This document shows, one piece after another, positions 59,703-64,000 of a DNA stretch of 64,000 bases (position 1 is its first letter; each line of letters opens with the position of its first letter). The stretch is from Kitasatospora sp. MAA19 (GTDB lineage Bacteria; Actinomycetota; Actinomycetes; Streptomycetales; Streptomycetaceae). The stretch lies in assembly GCF_029894125.1 (NCBI RefSeq), contig NZ_JARXYZ010000002.1, positions 186,001 through 250,000 of the forward strand, given 5' to 3'. Under the pieces are notes generated by a model. That model worked only from the letters and a program-made list of their open reading frames with translations. It ran no database searches and was not told the origin of the DNA. The position numbers and the translations under genes were made by a program.

Positions 59703-62216
59703 TTGAACCCCGCGTGGCGCGAACTGCCCGTCCGCACCGCCCTGCCCGCCCTGCACGACGCGCTGGACGGGCCCGGCACCGCCGTCCTCGCCGCCCCGCC
59801 CGGCACCGGCAAGACGACCCTGGTGCCGCTCGCCCTCGCCGGGCTGCTCTCCGACGGCCGACCCGTGCGGCGGGTGCTGGTCGCCGAACCCCGCCGGCTC
59901 GCCGTACGGGCCGCCGCCCGGCGGATGGCCTGGCTGCTCGGCGAGGCCGTCGGCGGCCGGGTCGGCTACACCGTGCGCGGCGAGCGTCGCGTCGGGCCGG
60001 ACACGGTGGTCGAGGTGGTCACCACCGGGGTGCTGCTGCAACGGCTGCAGCGGGACCAGGAGCTGCCCGGCGTGGACGTCGTCGTCCTGGACGAGTGCCA
60101 CGAACGGCACCTGGACGCCGACACCGCGCTCGCCTTCCTGCTCGACGTCCGTGCCGCCCTGCGGCCCGAACTGCGGCTGGTCTGCGCCTCCGCCACCTCC
60201 GACACCGAGGCCTGGGCCGAACTCCTCGGCGGCGCCCCGGTGGTGGAGGCGCACGGGGTGTCCCACCCGGTCCGGACGGTGTGGGCTCCGCCGCCGCGCG
60301 CCGTCCGGCCCGCCCACGGGACGCGGGTCGACCCGGCGCTGCTCGACCACGTCGCCGCCACCGTCCGGCGGGCGCTCACCGAGCAGGCCGGGGACGTGCT
60401 CTGCTTCCTGCCCGGCGTCGGCGAGATCGCCCGCGTCGCCGGGCAGCTCCAGGGTGTGCCCGCCGACGTGCTGCAACTGCACGGCCGCGCCCCGCAGGCC
60501 GTCCAGGACGCCGCCCTCACTCCCGCCGCGCAGCGCCGGGTCGTCCTCGCCACCGCCGTCGCCGAGTCCTCGCTCACCGTGCCCGGCGTGCGGATCGTCG
60601 TCGACGCCGGGCTCGCCCGCGAACCGCGCACCGACCACGCCCGCGGCCTGGCCGGCCTGGTCACCGTCCGCGCCTCGCTCGCCGCCGCCCGCCAGCGCGC
60701 CGGCCGGGCGGGGCGCGAAGCCCCCGGCACCGTCTACCGCTGCTGGCACGAGGCCGAGGACGCCCTCGCCGCCCGCTTCCCCACCCCCGAGATCGCCCTC
60801 GCCGACCTCACCACGTTTGCGCTCCAGGCCGCCTGCTGGGGCGACCCGGACGCCACCGGCCTCGCCCTGCCCGACGCTCCGCCTTCGGGGGCGATGGCCG
60901 CCGCCCGGCAGACCCTCCAGGCCCTCGGCGCGGTGGACGCGGCCGGCCGGGCGACTCCGCGCGGGGTGCGCCTCGCCCGCACCGGGCTGCATCCCCGGCT
61001 GGGTCGCGCCCTCGTCGACGGCGCGGCGGCGGTCGGCGCGCGGCGGGCCGCCGAGGTGGTCGCGCTGCTCTCCGAGGAACCGCCGCGCGCCCTGGGCGAC
61101 GACCTCGGCGCGGTCTGGCGCACGGTGAAGAACTCCCGGGACCCGTACGCCGGACGCTGGCGCGAAGAGGTCCGCCGCCTCCTACGCGCCACCTCCGACG
61201 AACCCGCCACCGCCCTGCCCGACACCACCGCTGTCGGACTCGTCGTCGCCCTCGCGTTTCCCGAGCGGATCGCCCGCGCCCGGGTCGAGCGGCCCGCCCC
61301 CGGCGAGCGCAGCCCCTACCTGATGGCCTCCGGGACGGCCGCCGAACTCGCCCCCGGCACCGCCCTGGGCGCCCTGCCCTGGCTCGCCGTCGCGGTCGCC
61401 GACCGCCCGGCCGGCTCGCACTCCGCCCGCATCCTGCACGCCGCCGCGCTGGACGAGGACACCGCCCGGCTCGCCGGATCGCCGCTGCTCACCAACCGCG
61501 CCGAAGTCCACTGGGACACCCGGCGAGGTGAAGTCGTCTCCCGCCGGGTCGAATCCCTCGGCGCCATCGAACTCGCCGAGAAGCCACTCAGCCGCCCCGA
61601 CCGGGCCCTGGTCCGCACCGCCCTCCTCGAAGGCCTCGCCCGCGAAGGCGTGAGCACCCTGCTCACCTGGCCCGCCCCTGGCCTGCGCGAACGCCTCGCC
61701 TTCCTCCACACCGCCATCGGCGCCCCCTGGCCGGACGTCTCCGACGCCGCCCTGCTGGACCGCGCCGAGGAGTGGCTGGAGCCCGAGCTCTCCCGCGCCC
61801 GCCGCCGCACCGACCTCGCCCGGATCGACACCACCGCCGCCCTCCAACGCCTCCTCCCCTGGGCGGGCGGCGAGGCCGGGCGGCTGGACGAACTCGCCCC
61901 CGAGCGCATCACCGTCCCCAGCGGCTCGAAGATACGAGTCGACTACAGCACCGAACGCCCGTTCCTGGCCGTCAAGTTGCAGGAGCTCTTCGGCTGGACG
62001 GCGGCTCCGGCGCTGGCCGCCGGCCGCGTCCCGCTGACCGTCCACCTGCTTTCCCCCGCCGGCCGCCCCGCCGCCGTCACCGGCGACCTGGCATCCTTCT
62101 GGCGCGACGGCTACCGCGCCGTCCGCGCCGATCTCAGGGGCCGCTACCCCCGCCACCCCTGGCCCGAGGACCCGACCACGGCAGAGCCCACCCGCCGCAC
62201 CAACACCCGGAAGTGA
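59703..62216 (+). CDS. hrpB: ATP-dependent helicase HrpB
   Basis: 837 residues from TTG 59703; no other start precedes the helicase core. Motifs: I APPGTGKTT, Ia AEPRRLAVRAAA, II LDECHERH (DECH box), III CASATSD, V TAVAESSLTVPGV, VI RQRAGRAGREAPG. The C-terminal HrpB domain includes YLMASGTAAELAPG and the PSGSKIRVDYSTERPFLAVK ending. HrpB is a DEAH/RHA-type nucleic-acid helicase; in E. coli it has no essential role. It is probably cotranscribed with the methyltransferase. Confidence 0.93.
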   Translation: MNPAWRELPVRTALPALHDALDGPGTAVLAAPPGTGKTTLVPLALAGLLSDGRPVRRVLVAEPRRLAVRAAARRMAWLLGEAVGGRVGYTVRGERRVGPDTVVEVVTTGVLLQRLQRDQELPGVDVVVLDECHERHLDADTALAFLLDVRAALRPELRLVCASATSDTEAWAELLGGAPVVEAHGVSHPVRTVWAPPPRAVRPAHGTRVDPALLDHVAATVRRALTEQAGDVLCFLPGVGEIARVAGQLQGVPADVLQLHGRAPQAVQDAALTPAAQRRVVLATAVAESSLTVPGVRIVVDAGLAREPRTDHARGLAGLVTVRASLAAARQRAGRAGREAPGTVYRCWHEAEDALAARFPTPEIALADLTTFALQAACWGDPDATGLALPDAPPSGAMAAARQTLQALGAVDAAGRATPRGVRLARTGLHPRLGRALVDGAAAVGARRAAEVVALLSEEPPRALGDDLGAVWRTVKNSRDPYAGRWREEVRRLLRATSDEPATALPDTTAVGLVVALAFPERIARARVERPAPGERSPYLMASGTAAELAPGTALGALPWLAVAVADRPAGSHSARILHAAALDEDTARLAGSPLLTNRAEVHWDTRRGEVVSRRVESLGAIELAEKPLSRPDRALVRTALLEGLAREGVSTLLTWPAPGLRERLAFLHTAIGAPWPDVSDAALLDRAEEWLEPELSRARRRTDLARIDTTAALQRLLPWAGGEAGRLDELAPERITVPSGSKIRVDYSTERPFLAVKLQELFGWTAAPALAAGRVPLTVHLLSPAGRPAAVTGDLASFWRDGYRAVRADLRGRYPRHPWPEDPTTAEPTRRTNTRK

Positions 62217-62220
62217 ACCC

Positions 62221-62253
62221 GGGAGGAGGGCCGGCTCACCCGGCCCTCCTCCC
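62221..62253. terminator. Bidirectional terminator between hrpB and the NUDIX gene
   Basis: GGGAGGAGGGCCGG (62221-62234) pairs perfectly with 62240-62253 around a CTCAC loop, 4 nt after the hrpB stop. It also faces the convergent NUDIX gene, whose stop is at 62346. Confidence 0.8.
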
Positions 62254-62345
62254 AGACCGCCAGACGTGGCCCGGTCACCAACCGGTGACCTCCTGGCCGA
62301 GGAGCCACTGGCAGACCTGCCGCAGCATGCTTGAGCGGCTCGCCT

Positions 62346-62780
62346 TCACCGGGCGATGAGTTCCCGCACCGCGTTGCTCACATCGGGCAGCGCACTGGGG
62401 AGGGCCCACTGGTGTGCGTCGTGCTCGGTCAGGACGACCGGCTCGGTCTTCTCCACCGTGACGGAGAAGTTGAACTGCCTGGTGGTGCCGCCGCGACTGT
62501 TCTGATAGTCGAAGTGCCCGACGAATCCGGTGACCTGGCCGATGATGAGGCCGGTCTCCTCGGTCGTCTCGCGGTACAGGGCGTCCAGGATGGTCTCGCC
62601 GTTCTCCACGGTGCCGGAGGGGATCTCCCACAGGCCGCCCATGTAGTCGTCGGGATTCCGCCGGACGAGCAGGACGCGGCCGTCGTGGTTGATCACGGCG
62701 GCGGCGACCAAGCCGGTGATGCCAGCGGCTTGGGCGTCGGCCGCCAGGCCGGCCACGAACTCGGGGGAAGTGACAGTCAC
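62346..62780 (-). CDS. NUDIX hydrolase
   Basis: 144 residues. The complete Nudix box GTVENGETILDALYRETTEE continuing TGL is present (G-x5-E-x7-REUxEExGU) after IPS. It hydrolyses nucleoside diphosphates linked to another moiety. The GTG start overlaps the end of the aminotransferase fragment by 4 nt (GTGA), showing they were once a coupled pair. Substrate unknown. Confidence 0.88.
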   Translation of the reverse strand: MTVTSPEFVAGLAADAQAAGITGLVAAAVINHDGRVLLVRRNPDDYMGGLWEIPSGTVENGETILDALYRETTEETGLIIGQVTGFVGHFDYQNSRGGTTRQFNFSVTVEKTEPVVLTEHDAHQWALPSALPDVSNAVRELIAR

Positions 62781-63205
62781 TGCAGCTCCTTGTGGTGGTC
62801 GCTGATCTTGATGGCCGCGCGGACGTACTGCTCGGCCAGTTCGAGATCCTGCTCACGATGCCAGACCGGGAGCCTGATCGTGTGGGCGTGGACGTGCTCG
62901 GCGACGGGGAAGTCCCCAGCCTGGTACCGGCGGTGGGAGTGCGGGTGGCCCGGGAAGAGCGAGGCTGGGTGCTGGTACAGCGGGAGCTGGTTCATGGGGC
63001 AGGTGGAGCCGGGCCGGTCGAACTCGGTGGCGCCCTCGGCGATCAGGGCCTGGTGGAACCGCTCGATCGGCAGTCCGCCCAGCTCGCCGGGCCTGTAGGT
63101 GGCCGTCAACCCGTACCAGGACGGGATCATCCCGTCGGGCATGGTGATGACCTCCAGGCCGGGGACCTGAGCCAGCTGGCCGGTGAGGTAGCGGGCGATC
63201 TCCAC
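62777..63205 (-). pseudogene. C-terminal fragment of a DegT/DnrJ/EryC1 aminotransferase
   Basis: 142 codons with family end motifs: GATEFDRPGSTCPMNQLPLY, HPASLFPGH, HSHRRYQAGDFPVAEHVHAH, LPVWHREQDLELAEQYV. These belong to the last third of PLP-dependent sugar aminotransferases, normally about 370-400 residues. The lysine and cofactor motifs are absent; the frame stays open a little upstream and meets the DUF397 gene at 63244. The GTG at 63205 is not a convincing start. It is therefore a 5'-truncated gene, cut at about 63225. Possibly still translated. Confidence 0.7.
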
Positions 63206-63243
63206 CCACGGAAGTGACAGAGTCTCTGGCGCCGGTCTAACTG

Positions 63244-63456
63244 CTACCGCTCCGGGAAGTCACCAACCTGGATGCCGGAGAGGAAGGACACCCAGGCAGA
63301 GGCCGGGAAGACGAGCACCGGTCCGTGCGGGTCCTTGGAGTCACGCACGGGGACGAGGCCGGGGAATCCGGGGGCCACCTCGATGCAGTCGCCGCCGTCC
63401 GGGCCACTGTGGCTGCTCTTGCGCCAGCTGGCCGCGTCGAGCTCGTTCCTCATCAT
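63244..63456 (-). CDS. DUF397 protein
   Basis: 70 residues (a second ATG follows at once). LDAASWRKSSHSGPDGGDCI and VPVRDSKDPHGPVLVFPASA carry the WRKSS.S...G.C.E and RDSK.P.GP..F core of the family. It is partner to the DUF5753 regulator encoded upstream on the same strand, and its 5' part is overlapped by the 3' end of that gene. Confidence 0.88.
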   Translation of the reverse strand: MMRNELDAASWRKSSHSGPDGGDCIEVAPGFPGLVPVRDSKDPHGPVLVFPASAWVSFLSGIQVGDFPER

Positions 63457-64000
63457 CTCTGAACCCTTCCAGCGCCTCGGCGATCAGCGCGAGCGATTCG
63501 GCCGCCGTGAGCGCATCGCCACGCAGCCGATCATAGCGCCGCCGGTGCCCTGAAACGATGGCTGGATCGTCGCTCGGACTACCCCGGTCAAGACTCTCCG
63601 AGTACACCAAGTGCTGCCCATCCGGCATCTCCAGAAGGACCATTGAGGTCTTGACGATCGTCGCCCGAGCCGTGAATGGCACCACCTGAATGACGATGTT
63701 CCCGCGCTGAGCAACGCGCAGCAGGTGCTGCATCTGCCGCACCATCACTTTCGGCCCGCCAACCACCGATCGGATGGCGCTTTCATCCAGGAGAACAACC
63801 AACTGCGGCCCACCCTCAGCAAGGAACCGCCTCTGCCTCGCAAGCCTCGCCGCGACCCGCTCCTCGGTCACTTCAGGGCGTTCATCAGTCCCGCCCGCCT
63901 CGAACATCGCTCTTGCGTAGTCCCTGCATTGCAATAGCCCATGCATGTAGTTGGCCTGGAACACCTGAAGCCCAACTGCCTCGGCCTCCGTGTCCGCATG
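63341..64000 (-). CDS. DUF5753 regulator, 3' part (runs off the right edge)
   Basis: The frame is open to base 64000, so the HTH N-terminus lies outside. DUF5753 features: VFQANYMHGLLQCRDYARAM, VVLLDESAIRSVVGGPKVMV, VIQVVPFTARATIVKTSMVL, LRGDALTAAESLALIAEAL. After EALEGF the frame has no stop and continues about 38 residues (RDDEERARRGQLAQEQPQW and an Arg-rich end) inside the DUF397 gene. Family members normally stop near this point, so the ending may be a frameshift or a natural 116-nt overlap. Confidence 0.85.
   Translation of the reverse strand, partial: HADTEAEAVGLQVFQANYMHGLLQCRDYARAMFEAGGTDERPEVTEERVAARLARQRRFLAEGGPQLVVLLDESAIRSVVGGPKVMVRQMQHLLRVAQRGNIVIQVVPFTARATIVKTSMVLLEMPDGQHLVYSESLDRGSPSDDPAIVSGHRRRYDRLRGDALTAAESLALIAEALEGFRDDEERARRGQLAQEQPQWPGRRRLHRGGPRIPRPRPRA

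Noticed and set aside
1..64000. tRNA, rRNA or transposase genes
   Set aside because: Both strands were scanned by eye for tRNA cloverleaf arms with a GGTTCAA-type T loop, rRNA cores and transposase DDE or HTH proteins; none was recognised. A covariance-model search would be needed to exclude them.

Overview
The window is high-GC actinobacterial DNA with strongly G/C-biased third codon positions, many GTG and TTG starts, Tat and lipoprotein signals, and several genes that look leaderless (a -10 box 6-7 nt before the start codon). Streptomycete-type families (DUF397, DUF5753 regulators, DUF6879, a SAV2148-type HEPN protein, an actinobacterial rpsA) and the order of the sulfur genes point to a Streptomyces or Kitasatospora relative. 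No rRNA, tRNA, CRISPR array, transposase or phage structural gene was recognised.

Layout. 1-2.4 kb: the 3' part of an FtsW/RodA-family gene, converging on a YihY/BrkB membrane protein across a strong shared terminator. 2.6-12.4 kb: an assimilatory sulfur locus. A 27-codon leader peptide with one cysteine is followed by ferredoxin-sulfite reductase, a 59-aa zinc ribbon, cysH, cysC, cysD, cysN, a sulfonate-type ABC transporter and a CbiX-type chelatase that could supply siroheme. 12.4-14 kb: a VapBC module with a palindromic operator, a gene remnant and a secreted ricin-type lectin. 14-19 kb: a DEAD-box helicase, a cold-shock protein whose leader contains a terminator-like hairpin, and an MMPL exporter.

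19-26 kb holds singletons: a phosphotransferase, a polysaccharide deacetylase, an exonuclease, a Dyp/EfeB peroxidase, a GNAT and a SAV2148-type HEPN protein. 26.6-33 kb is a glycogen-to-trehalose operon (glgX-treY-treZ). 33-35.3 kb is a split transketolase divergent from soxR; the shared region has a good SoxR-box match inside a 19-bp spacer. 35.4-38.3 kb contains small metabolic genes and an SRPBCC remnant.

38.5-44.8 kb is the main accessory island: a WhiJ-like set (ATP-binding protein, DUF5753 regulator, DUF397), a DUF6879 gene with a second DUF5753 regulator, then a graspetide (omega-ester peptide) operon, tgmA-tgmB-tgmC. TgmB appears to lack about 65-70 central residues, and a 56-nt copy of the DUF6879 gene lies just past the operon, so this is probably a recombination-scarred or unusually reduced RiPP system. 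It is the most interesting item in the window.

45-64 kb: methyltransferases, an esterase, a Cys-tailed small protein, a secreted HNH nuclease, LysR/GATase, a histidine kinase with an 18-bp minisatellite, coaE, an MBL protein divergent from MarR, a second MMPL exporter, rpsA with its promoter and terminator, hrpB, and at the right edge a NUDIX gene, a truncated DegT aminotransferase and another DUF397/DUF5753 pair running off the window.

A recurrent pattern is short tandem duplications (15-28 nt) at the 3' ends of genes. In at least five places the repeated unit includes the stop codon, giving several stops in a row.
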